From NCBI GenBank assembly GCA_945916025.1, contig CAMEGD010000084.1:1-5770 (forward strand): a stretch of 5,770 nucleotides of DNA, read 5' to 3'. The notes beneath the pieces are model-generated. The model did not search any database. It saw only the letters and a program-made list of their open reading frames with translations, and had not been told where the DNA came from. Each line of letters opens with the position of its first letter. The first letter of the stretch is position 1. This DNA comes from an uncultured Clostridia bacterium. Its GTDB lineage: Bacteria > Bacillota > Clostridia > Tissierellales > Peptoniphilaceae. Below are positions 1 through 5,056 of this stretch, one piece after another. The translations under genes were made by a program, and so were the position numbers.

Positions 1-322
1 TATCTTCATCGTTGGCCTTGTGAGTTACCACACCATCTACTCCCCCACCATTTCCTCTACATAGGAAACCATAAATAACCTTGCCATTTTCAAGGGTCTT
101 AATATTGCTTGTTATCATATAATCAGCAAATTTAAGAGCATCTTTTCCTATTAGGGTAATCTCTCCCATGTGAGAAACATCGAACATGCCAACCTTTTCT
201 CTAACTGCATTATGCTCAGCTACTAGTCCTTCATATTCAACAGGTAGTAACCATCCAGCATAATCCACAACTTTTCCGCCAGCCTCAACATGAGCATCAT
301 AAAGCGGTGTCTTTTTTGCCAT
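1..322 (-). CDS. gcvT: Aminomethyltransferase (glycine cleavage T-protein), N-terminal part
   Basis: GcvT takes the aminomethyl group from the lipoyl arm of GcvH, releases ammonia and forms methylene-tetrahydrofolate in the cytoplasmic glycine cleavage system. Only the first 107 codons are present; the gene continues past the left edge (the full family is about 360-370 residues). Seen: the N-terminal TPLYDAHVEAGGK segment, DYAGWLLPVEYEG (residues 20-32), EHNAVREKVGMFDVSHMGE (36-54), and a GGVD stretch whose Asp96 sits where the family's conserved catalytic Asp lies. The next residue, usually a second Asp, is Gly97 here. The start at 322 is fixed by AAGGAGGG (328-335) with a 5-base spacer. The gene is divergent from the acetyltransferase gene at 717. 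Other gcv genes may follow beyond the edge (inference). The identification is secure. Confidence 0.95.
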   Translation of the reverse strand, partial: MAKKTPLYDAHVEAGGKVVDYAGWLLPVEYEGLVAEHNAVREKVGMFDVSHMGEITLIGKDALKFADYMITSNIKTLENGKVIYGFLCRGNGGGVDGVVTHKANDED

Positions 323-385
323 ACTTTCCCTCCTTGTTATAAGAATTAATGTAAACCTTTTCTACCTTATAAATAAACTTATACT

Positions 386-469
386 GAATTAGAATAAATA
401 GCTATAAAAAATCATCCTAATATACAAAATATTATTTTTGGATATTAAAGCATTATTTAATTCTAACTC
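386..469 (-). promoter_or_regulatory. Long imperfect hairpin in the predicted gcvT leader
   Basis: The ends 386-395 and 460-469 pair over 10 bp. Pairing continues as 396-400 with 454-458 and 401-403 with 449-451, broken only by bulges of one base (459) and two bases (452-453). Further in, 410-412 pairs with 444-446 and 414-417 with 440-443, then 426-430 with 434-438 around a 3-base loop. One outer pair is G-U in minus-strand RNA but A-C in plus-strand RNA, which favours the gcvT transcript as the folded strand. No T-run follows, so it is not an ordinary terminator. It lacks the conserved core I would expect of a glycine riboswitch. Chance folding of AT-rich sequence is the alternative. Confidence 0.4.
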
Positions 470-479
470 TTATGCATCA

Positions 480-508
480 ATTATATCAAATTTTATCTAA
501 TATAAAAA
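480..508 (-). promoter_or_regulatory. Candidate promoter for gcvT
   Basis: On the minus strand there is a perfect TATAAT -10 box (480-485), a 17-base spacer and a weak -35 box TTTTTA (503-508). The start point would be near 473, leaving a leader of about 150 bases before the gcvT ATG. The surrounding DNA is so AT-rich that chance matches are likely. The position just upstream of the leader hairpin at 386-469 supports the call. Confidence 0.4.
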
Positions 509-681
509 CATCAATTGTAAAAGGATTAATAATTTTTTATCATACTCAAGGTTTTTTCTTCTATCATTAAGTAAGTTACCCTATAAAGCTATGGAATAAC
601 AGATAATTTCGTATAAAATTATTGATAATAATATGCTTAAATGTAAGTTTGTCCTCATTTATTTATATTCCTAATTATTAA

Positions 682-710
682 TTGACAAAAGTCTTTCCTT
701 TTGTTATGAC
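682..710 (+). promoter_or_regulatory. Strong promoter giving a leaderless acetyltransferase mRNA
   Basis: A perfect -35 TTGACA (682-687), a 17-base spacer and -10 TATGAC (705-710), with an extended -10 TG at 702-703. The expected start point, 6-8 bases past the -10 box, is 716-718, which is the ATG at 717. The promoter is among the best-matching in the window. The leaderless reading follows directly from this spacing. Confidence 0.8.
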
Positions 711-716
711 TTAATT

Positions 717-1232
717 ATGAAAATACTACTAGATAATTATAAATTTGAAAGAATTAAATATTTTGATGAAGTGGAAAACATTGACTTAGCCTTAAGAATC
801 TATAAGTCTAGCGAAGAATTTTTTAATATGCTGTCAGAAGAAGAAACAGGTAAAAGAGAAAAACTAACAAAAAATACAGTTATAAAGGACCTAGAGTTGA
901 CACCTTCTGGTATAGACTATGAGGATAAGTTTTTTGGTTTAGTTTATTCTATGGACAAGAACCTAGTCGGAGTATTAGACCTTATAAATGGTTATCCTAG
1001 AAAAGATATTATGTATATTGGACTATTTGTAATTGATGGAAAGTTACATAGGTTGGGACATGGTAAAAAACTTTTTGGTGATTTAATGCATATGGCTAGA
1101 GATAATAACTTTTCTGCTATTATGCTAGGGGTTTTAAAGGAAAACAAAAAAGCCCAAGACTTTTGGAAGGCCATGTGCTTTAGGGTAGTTAAAGATAATA
1201 AAACTTTTATTGAAATGATAATAGACTTGTAG
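717..1232 (+). CDS. GNAT family N-acetyltransferase
   Basis: A predicted acetyl-CoA-dependent acetyltransferase of 171 residues, the usual single-domain GNAT size; the substrate cannot be told. Seen: strand-forming GVLDLINGYP (85-94), then IGLFVIDGK (101-109) leading into the acetyl-CoA pyrophosphate loop HRLGHG (111-116). This follows the Q/R-x-x-G-x-G/A motif with His in first place. The late motif LGVLKENKKAQDFWKAMCF (137-155) fits the common EN-x-x-A-x-x-F-Y/W-x-x-x-G-F pattern, with Trp150 for Tyr and Cys154 for Gly. The N-terminal 60 residues are less typical and may shape substrate binding. No Shine-Dalgarno sequence precedes ATG 717. The frame is open upstream only to 675 with no ATG, GTG or TTG, and the next internal Met (828) has no ribosome site either, so 717 is the best start. 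The stop lies 3 bases from the end of the convergent pseudogene, with no good terminator between. Confidence 0.87.
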   Translation: MKILLDNYKFERIKYFDEVENIDLALRIYKSSEEFFNMLSEEETGKREKLTKNTVIKDLELTPSGIDYEDKFFGLVYSMDKNLVGVLDLINGYPRKDIMYIGLFVIDGKLHRLGHGKKLFGDLMHMARDNNFSAIMLGVLKENKKAQDFWKAMCFRVVKDNKTFIEMIIDL

Positions 1233-1235
1233 GTC

Positions 1236-2303
1236 TTATTCTCCTAACTCAAAGGATTTCTTGTTCCTCTTAAACTCTTCTACTATATCATTAATCATAG
1301 TTTTGTCTAACTGGTTGTTGATTTGTCCTTGTAATATTTCATGGGCATAGTCAATAAACTCAGCTACTTCGTCCCAGGTGGACCTATTAGCCATCATATA
1401 TATGAGAATCAGTCCCTCTATTAGGGACTTAGAAACCCTAGGGTCTCCTAGGGTCTCCATTTATAGTTTAAGGCCTTCATTGCTATTTCAGCTAGATTTG
1501 CAGATACTCTCCCTAAGTTCCTTTATTTCTTCCTCACCTAATTCACTTTGGTCTATTAGTTTTAAAGATCTATTTTTTACCCCTTTAGGAACAAAGTCTC
1601 CAATCTTTTTTTGAATTATAAGTTCACTTTTTATGTCCTTTAAACTTTCAGAAAGTCCACTGAAGTCAATGGAAAACAAGCACCCTGTACTTGGGATATA
1701 TAAATCAACATTCCCAACAAATTCTTCTACTGAATACCTTTCAGAGTTTTTTCTAGCCTCTGCTTACTTTTGTACTAGGAATAGACTTTTTTTGTAAATA
1801 TTGTCCACTACATTTTCAACAATGTCCTTTAGAACACTTTGTATAAATAAGATAAAGGCAATCATGGCAGAAATTTCATAAAATATTCCAATAGTCCCTG
1901 ACAAGACCTTTTCTTCGATTTCAATTTGTTGTAGTAAAAACAAAGACAAGACTGTATAAAAAAATCCACCAATGAATATTCCAAATAGGGACAGGACATT
2001 TGGTCTGTCAATAAAGTCCTGGGTTTCTCTAGGTGTAAATGAGGATGAGTACTAATTTAGAACTGTCAAAATAGTCGTAAATGTAAATGTAGTAACTGTC
2101 AAAAATACACCTGACAAGTTAGACAAAAATTGGGCTACAACATCCTTAGACAAAAGTAGTAAAGATGGAAAGTAACCTTTTGTATATGAATACCTGTAAT
2201 CTACTACCCAAGTTAAAATTAATAACAAAAAGGAAACTAGAGAATATCTGGTTATCCTAATTATATTTCTATGGTTTTGTAAAAAAACTTTTATTCTTTC
2301 CAT
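1236..2303 (-). pseudogene. Decayed DUF2254 membrane protein gene
   Basis: Remains of a predicted inner-membrane protein of the DUF2254 family, whose function is unknown. Read from ATG 2303 (ribosome site AAGGGG at 2310-2315, 6-base spacer), one frame carries hydrophobic segments at codons 21-34, 62-82, 103-124 and 134-157. The family-like stretch TTFTFTTILTVLN runs into YSSSFTPRETQDFIDRPN. A soluble part follows with IPSTGCLFSIDFSGL and KKIGDFVPKG. The frame is broken by TAG (2052-2054), TAA (1764-1766), TGA (1488-1490) and TAA (1461-1463). Near 1500 the family-like ANLAEIAMKAL lies in another frame (1448-1501), so there is a frameshift there. The SPGINDP-type segment that should follow is absent, pointing to an internal deletion. 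A C-terminal remnant (DPRVSKSLIEGLILIYMM onward) returns at 1460-1236. The total of about 355 codons is shorter than the usual 400 or more. All three stop types occur, so recoding is unlikely. Confidence 0.85.
1437..1458. repeat. 10-bp tandem duplication inside the pseudogene
   Basis: The unit CCTAGGGTCT occurs twice in direct succession (1437-1446 and 1447-1456) and is followed by CC, the first two bases of a third unit. A 10-bp insertion shifts the frame by one. It lies where the pseudogene's frames change and beside the apparent internal deletion, so it is probably one of the inactivating events or a scar of one. Confidence 0.75.
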
Positions 2304-2333
2304 TATGGTCCCCTTAATAAATTTTTCTAAAAT

Positions 2334-2362
2334 ATTATAGTTTAAAAGGTACAATTCTTCAA
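2334..2362 (-). promoter_or_regulatory. Intact promoter of the DUF2254 pseudogene
   Basis: On the minus strand there is a -35 TTGAAG (2357-2362), a 17-base spacer and a perfect -10 TATAAT (2334-2339). The start point would be near 2327, about 24 bases before the ATG at 2303, with AAGGGG between. The expression signals therefore look undamaged although the coding frame is broken. Confidence 0.75.
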
Positions 2363-2422
2363 GATTACTAAGTGATATAGGCTTTTATAAAATAAAAAAT
2401 AAGAAGATTCATTTTGTTTATA

Positions 2423-2453
2423 TTTACTTTTCCTAGGGTAAAATATCTATAAT
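2423..2453 (+). promoter_or_regulatory. Candidate promoter for the first SDR gene
   Basis: A perfect -10 TATAAT (2448-2453) with only a weak -35, best read as TTTACT (2423-2428) at a long 19-base spacing. An overlapping alternative is TAAAAT (2439-2444) with TTTATA (2417-2422) at 16 bases. The weak -35 suggests either modest expression or need for an activator. The leader would be about 58 bases. Confidence 0.5.
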
Positions 2454-2454
2454 A

Positions 2455-2480
2455 AAATCTAGTATTTTTATCTAGTTTTT
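2455..2480 (+). promoter_or_regulatory. Inverted repeat at the predicted start point of the first SDR gene
   Basis: CTAG (2459-2462) and CTAG (2472-2475) face each other across 9 bases. Flanking A and T runs (AAAT at 2455-2458, TTTTT at 2476-2480) extend the symmetry after one imperfect position. It sits on the predicted transcription start, a place where an operator would act. The stem is weak and may be chance. Confidence 0.25.
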
Positions 2481-2517
2481 TGGATGTGTAAAGTAGGGAA
2501 ATTTTTGGAGGTAAATT

Positions 2518-3282
2518 ATGAGATTAGAAAATAAAGTAGCAATTGTAACAGGAGCAAGCTCTGGTATAGGTCGTAATGTTGCTTTACTTTTTGCAAAGGA
2601 AGGGGCTAAGGTAGTCGCTGCTGCTAGAAGTTTAGACAAGTTAGAAACTTTAGAAAATGAAGTTAAAGAAGGTGGCTATCCTGGAGAAATCTATTCAGTT
2701 CCAACTGATATTAGCAAGGATGAAGACCTTAAGAACTTAGTGGACTCAGCTTTAAGTAAATACAATACTATTGATGTACTTGTAAATAACGCAGGTATTC
2801 TAGACCAATACAAGTCTTTAGAAAATATTGATGAGGATTTGTGGATGAAGGTCTTTGATGTAAATGTTCATAGTATTATGAAACTATCAAAATTAGTCTT
2901 ACCAACTATGATTAAAAACAAAAAAGGCTCAATTATTAATACTGCTTCAGTAGGAGGCCTTCACGGGATGAGAGGTGGGCTTGCTTATGTAACTTCTAAA
3001 CATGCTGTAGTGGGTATGACAAAAAACATTGCCTATACCTATGCAGATGATGGGATTAGGACAAATGCAATAGCTCCTGGTTCTGTATCTACAAATATAG
3101 CAAGTAGTATAAGTGACCCTGACAACAAGACTTTAGAAAAGTTAATGGCAGGAGTAAAAATATTTCCTAAATTTGCTCAACCTGACCAATTATCACCAGC
3201 ATATCTTTTCTTAGCATCTGATGAATCATCCTTTGTTAATGGGGAAGTATTAGTTGTTGATGGAGGATGGACAGCTTATTAA
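2518..3282 (+). CDS. Classical SDR oxidoreductase, probably NADP(H)-dependent
   Basis: A short-chain dehydrogenase/reductase of 254 residues, the normal length for the classical family, that interconverts a carbonyl and an alcohol in the cytoplasm; the substrate is unknown. Seen in order: the nucleotide-binding TGASSGIG (11-18), Arg37 after the second strand (AAARS), which favours NADP(H) over NAD(H), Asp64 in TDIS, and NNAG (90-93). The catalytic set is Asn116, Ser144, Tyr157 and Lys161 (YVTSK), followed by the PG turn (187-188) and the C-terminal GEVLVVDGGW. All four catalytic residues are present, so it should be active. The start is fixed by GGAGGT (2507-2512) with a 5-base spacer. It is transcribed alone, divergent from the DUF2254 remnant and convergent with the second SDR gene. 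It may be called 3-oxoacyl-ACP reductase or glucose 1-dehydrogenase by similarity, but nothing here supports a specific substrate. Confidence 0.93.
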   Translation: MRLENKVAIVTGASSGIGRNVALLFAKEGAKVVAAARSLDKLETLENEVKEGGYPGEIYSVPTDISKDEDLKNLVDSALSKYNTIDVLVNNAGILDQYKSLENIDEDLWMKVFDVNVHSIMKLSKLVLPTMIKNKKGSIINTASVGGLHGMRGGLAYVTSKHAVVGMTKNIAYTYADDGIRTNAIAPGSVSTNIASSISDPDNKTLEKLMAGVKIFPKFAQPDQLSPAYLFLASDESSFVNGEVLVVDGGWTAY

Positions 3283-3294
3283 TTATGAATTTTT

Positions 3295-3320
3295 AAAGCC
3301 CTTAGGGGCTTTTTTCTTTT
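3295..3320 (+). terminator. Rho-independent terminator of the first SDR gene
   Basis: A perfect 7-bp stem AAAGCCC (3295-3301) and GGGCTTT (3306-3312), with a 4-base loop TTAG, running into a T-rich tail to 3320. It begins 12 bases past the stop codon. Confidence 0.9.
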
Positions 3321-3407
3321 AAAAAAATTATGTTTTTTATAAATAGCAGGTGGCTTTTGGTTTTACAAAATGGGAATTAAAAATATAGATTGTTTAGGAG
3401 TCTCAAT

Positions 3408-3433
3408 AAAAAAAGACCCTTGGGCCTTTTTTT
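3408..3433 (-). terminator. Rho-independent terminator of the second SDR gene
   Basis: Seven A's (3408-3414) and seven T's (3427-3433) flank a GC core (3415-3426). As minus-strand RNA the stem has one G-U pair, while as plus-strand RNA that position is an A-C mismatch, so it works best for the minus gene. The stop codon TAA (3432-3434) overlaps its outer edge. With the terminator at 3295-3320 it insulates the two convergent SDR genes. Confidence 0.85.
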
Positions 3434-4178
3434 AAACAGTCATTCCACCGTCAACATGAATAATGTCGCCACTTACATAAGAGGCAAGGTCTGATGCTAA
3501 GAAAACACAAACCATAGCAACGTCAACTGGTTCGCCCATTCTCTTCATAGGAATAGCTTGAACCAAAGGTTGAATCATTGCTTCAGGAAGACTTTTTACC
3601 ATGTCCGTATTCATAACTCCTGGAGCAACTGCATTTACTCTTATTCCATACTGGCCAAGTTCCCTCGCAAGTGAAATTGTAAGTCCATTTACTGCAAATT
3701 TAGAAGCTGGATAGGCAACCCCTGAAGGCTGTCCATTCTTACTTACCATTGAGGAAGTATTGATGATTACTCCTTGACCTTGTTCTTTCATTACCCTTGC
3801 TGCTGCTTGACATCCATAAAATACAGAGTTTACATTAAGGTCTATAACTTTTTTAAATAAGTTTGGATCCACTTCCAAAGTTGGAGTTTTTTCACTTACT
3901 CCTGCATTATTGACCATAATATCTAGTTTTCCAAATTCTTTTACTACTTCTTCTACTGTTTTGGAAACTTCTTCAGGAGAAGAAAGATCTGGCCACTTTC
4001 CATAAACTTTGAAGCTTTCATCTTCCTTTTTAAGTTCTTCAACTGCCTTAAGGGCAGACTCTTCACGGCTACCACAAACAACTACAGTAGCTCCATTTCT
4101 TAAAAACTCTCTAGCAATAGCAGCTCCCATCCCCCTACTAGCACCAGTAATTAAGGCAACTTTATCTTTTAATAACAT
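3432..4178 (-). CDS. Classical SDR oxidoreductase, BaiA/FabG-like
   Basis: A 248-residue short-chain dehydrogenase/reductase of cytoplasmic type. Seen: TGASRGMG (11-18), CGSREES (35-41), Asp64 in PDLSS, NNAG (90-93), Asn115, Ser143, Tyr156 and Lys160 (YPASK), PG (186-187), and IPMKRMGEP (209-217) before FLASDLAS (226-233) and the terminal HVDGGMTV. The full catalytic set is present. Arg15 and Arg38 favour NADP(H). From memory, the PDLSS, GVIINT and TDM-x-K-x-LP...PMKRM segments recall the BaiA 3-hydroxysteroid (bile acid) dehydrogenases of gut clostridia. FabG-type reductases share much of this, and no other bile-acid gene is nearby, so the substrate stays open. The start is fixed by AGGAGG (4185-4190) with a 6-base spacer. 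It stands alone between two minus-strand terminators and so needs its own promoter. Confidence 0.93.
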   Translation of the reverse strand: MLLKDKVALITGASRGMGAAIAREFLRNGATVVVCGSREESALKAVEELKKEDESFKVYGKWPDLSSPEEVSKTVEEVVKEFGKLDIMVNNAGVSEKTPTLEVDPNLFKKVIDLNVNSVFYGCQAAARVMKEQGQGVIINTSSMVSKNGQPSGVAYPASKFAVNGLTISLARELGQYGIRVNAVAPGVMNTDMVKSLPEAMIQPLVQAIPMKRMGEPVDVAMVCVFLASDLASYVSGDIIHVDGGMTV

Positions 4179-4202
4179 ACTATTCCTCCTATGTTTTTTC
4201 TG

Positions 4203-4214
4203 GTATATGTATAC
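4203..4214. promoter_or_regulatory. Possible operator over the second SDR promoter
   Basis: GTATA (4203-4207) and TATAC (4210-4214) form an inverted repeat around TG, overlapping the candidate -10 box. A partly similar sequence GTATAAAATGTAAC lies at 4222-4235 over the -35 box. Two related sites across a promoter would suit a repressor, but no regulator gene is next to it and the sequence is AT-rich. Confidence 0.25.
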
Positions 4215-4235
4215 TCAAAAAGTATAAAATGTAAC
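4208..4235 (-). promoter_or_regulatory. Candidate promoter for the second SDR gene
   Basis: On the minus strand there is a -10 TATACA (4208-4213), a 16-base spacer and -35 GTTACA (4230-4235, four of six matches). This puts the start near 4201 with a leader of about 22 bases. A promoter must lie between the upstream terminator (4249-4280) and the ATG (4178), so the search space is small, but the exact boxes are uncertain. TATACT at 4221-4226 is an alternative -10. Confidence 0.4.
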
Positions 4236-4248
4236 ATCTTATCCAATT

Positions 4249-4280
4249 TAAAAAACCAGAGACCTTTACAGTCTCTGGTT
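4249..4280 (-). terminator. Rho-independent terminator of the lipoprotein gene
   Basis: A perfect 10-bp stem, AACCAGAGAC (4254-4263) with GTCTCTGGTT (4271-4280), a 7-base loop, and six T's on the minus strand (A's at 4250-4255). It starts 7 bases past the stop codon and separates the lipoprotein gene from the second SDR gene. Confidence 0.93.
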
Positions 4281-4287
4281 CCTTGTC

Positions 4288-4878
4288 TTATTCTGCGTCT
4301 ATTCCTTCTTCTATGGTATTTCCTTTTAATTCATTTGTAAAATCATAGGACAATTCTCCATTTTCCGCTGTGAATAGAATTTTATGAGCATTAAATGGGT
4401 TTACTAGGCTAATTTTTGGAGCCCTTACTTCCTCAAAACCTTCAATCGTCTTTGAAGATTCTACTATGGCACTTTTGTATGTTTCCCAGTCTTCAGTTAA
4501 GTTATTTTCTTCAAAGGAAATATCACTTATATATGATGCTAAAAGGTTAGATTCTTCTCCTTGAGCCTTTAGTGTAAACTCATAATTTTCTGGATTAAAT
4601 CTTACTGAGTAATTGTCCTTGTACTTATCAAATACAATTGCTCCAAAGGCAAGTTCATCTTCACTTAATTCAGCATCTTCATACCTAGTAGCAAATTCAG
4701 ATTCTCCTTCAATTGTACCATCACTGGTTACTTTTAGGTCTTGGCCTTCATAGGCATAAGCTCCACTTTCTTCAACTTGAGTAGATTCTTCTGGAGCTTT
4801 TTCGTTCGAAGTGTTTCCTTCATTTCCACAACCAGTTAAGGCTAATCCTAAAGTTAATAATACTAATAATTTTTTCAT
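4288..4878 (-). CDS. Lipoprotein of unknown function
   Basis: A 196-residue predicted lipoprotein anchored to the outer face of the membrane. Seen: a two-lysine N-terminus, a hydrophobic core (residues 4-15) and the lipobox LTGC, with Cys17 as the lipidation site after signal peptidase II cleavage. A linker rich in Glu, Ser and Asn follows (about 18-40). The rest is a mostly acidic soluble part with strand-like stretches such as GAIVFDKYKDNYSVRF (79-94) and ending in EEGIDAE. Apart from Cys17 it has no cysteine, and I recognise no domain or catalytic motif; a small surface or stress-related lipoprotein is one guess. The start is supported by AAAGGA (4887-4892) with an 8-base spacer and by the promoter at 4920-4948. 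It is monocistronic, with its own promoter and terminator. Confidence 0.9.
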   Translation of the reverse strand: MKKLLVLLTLGLALTGCGNEGNTSNEKAPEESTQVEESGAYAYEGQDLKVTSDGTIEGESEFATRYEDAELSEDELAFGAIVFDKYKDNYSVRFNPENYEFTLKAQGEESNLLASYISDISFEENNLTEDWETYKSAIVESSKTIEGFEEVRAPKISLVNPFNAHKILFTAENGELSYDFTNELKGNTIEEGIDAE

Positions 4879-4919
4879 TTATGTCATCCTTTCCCTTTGT
4901 TATTTTTCACACAAAACCC

Positions 4920-4948
4920 ATTATAACCCTATTAGAGCCTTAAGTCAA
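4920..4948 (-). promoter_or_regulatory. Strong promoter of the lipoprotein gene
   Basis: On the minus strand there is a -35 TTGACT (4943-4948), a 17-base spacer and a perfect -10 TATAAT (4920-4925). The start near 4913 gives a leader of about 35 bases. It is one of the best promoter matches in the window. Confidence 0.85.
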
Positions 4949-4971
4949 AGATAATCCCAACACTTTCACAA

Positions 4972-4983
4972 TATGTTAACATA
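4972..4983. promoter_or_regulatory. 12-bp perfect palindrome upstream of the lipoprotein promoter
   Basis: TATGTTAACATA reads the same on both strands. It ends 23 bases upstream of the -35 box, centred roughly 65 bases before the predicted start, where an activator dimer could bind. It matches no regulator consensus that I know with confidence. Confidence 0.35.
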
Positions 4984-5025
4984 GTTTTAGTAGGAGTAAA
5001 TATTTGAAAAAAATTTTCATTTCGC

Positions 5026-5056
5026 AAAAAATAACCCTAATTTCTTAGGGCTATTT
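5026..5056 (-). terminator. Rho-independent terminator of the thioesterase operon
   Basis: A 12-bp stem (5029-5040 with 5045-5056, one G-U pair on the minus strand), a GAAA tetraloop in minus-strand RNA, and a tail of six T's (A's at 5026-5031). The stem begins directly after the stop codon of the thioesterase gene. Confidence 0.92.

Larger units (their letters stand above)
323..716. other. 394-base AT-rich intergenic region between divergent genes
   Basis: This gap holds the gcvT ribosome site, leader hairpin and candidate promoter on the left, and the acetyltransferase promoter on the right. Between about 510 and 680 I see no open frame with a ribosome site and no recognisable RNA gene. 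There is only a small AT hairpin (603-609 with 616-622, loop of 6). Confidence 0.7.

Noticed and set aside
323..716. Glycine riboswitch upstream of gcvT
   Set aside because: I looked for the conserved GC-rich aptamer core on the minus strand and found only AT-rich sequence; a covariance-model search would settle it.
992..1174. Minus-strand open frame of 60 codons
   Set aside because: Lies wholly inside the GNAT gene on the opposite strand with no ribosome site.
1223..1236. Terminator between the GNAT gene and the pseudogene
   Set aside because: Only a 4-bp AGAC/GTCT stem without a proper T-run.
1378..1614. Plus-strand open frame of 78 codons
   Set aside because: It is antisense to the DUF2254 remnant, has no ribosome site and shows no domain; the minus strand reads as family-like protein.
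1236..2303. Programmed stop-codon readthrough or an alternative genetic code in the DUF2254 gene
   Set aside because: TAG, TAA and TGA all interrupt it, a frameshift and missing segment accompany them, and neighbouring genes use normal stops.
3330..3380. Small peptide of 16 hydrophobic residues between the two SDR terminators
   Set aside because: No ribosome site, directly downstream of a strong terminator and no sign of a promoter.
4009..4227. Plus-strand open frame of 72 codons
   Set aside because: Antisense to the 5' part of the second SDR gene and its upstream region; the SDR reading is secure.
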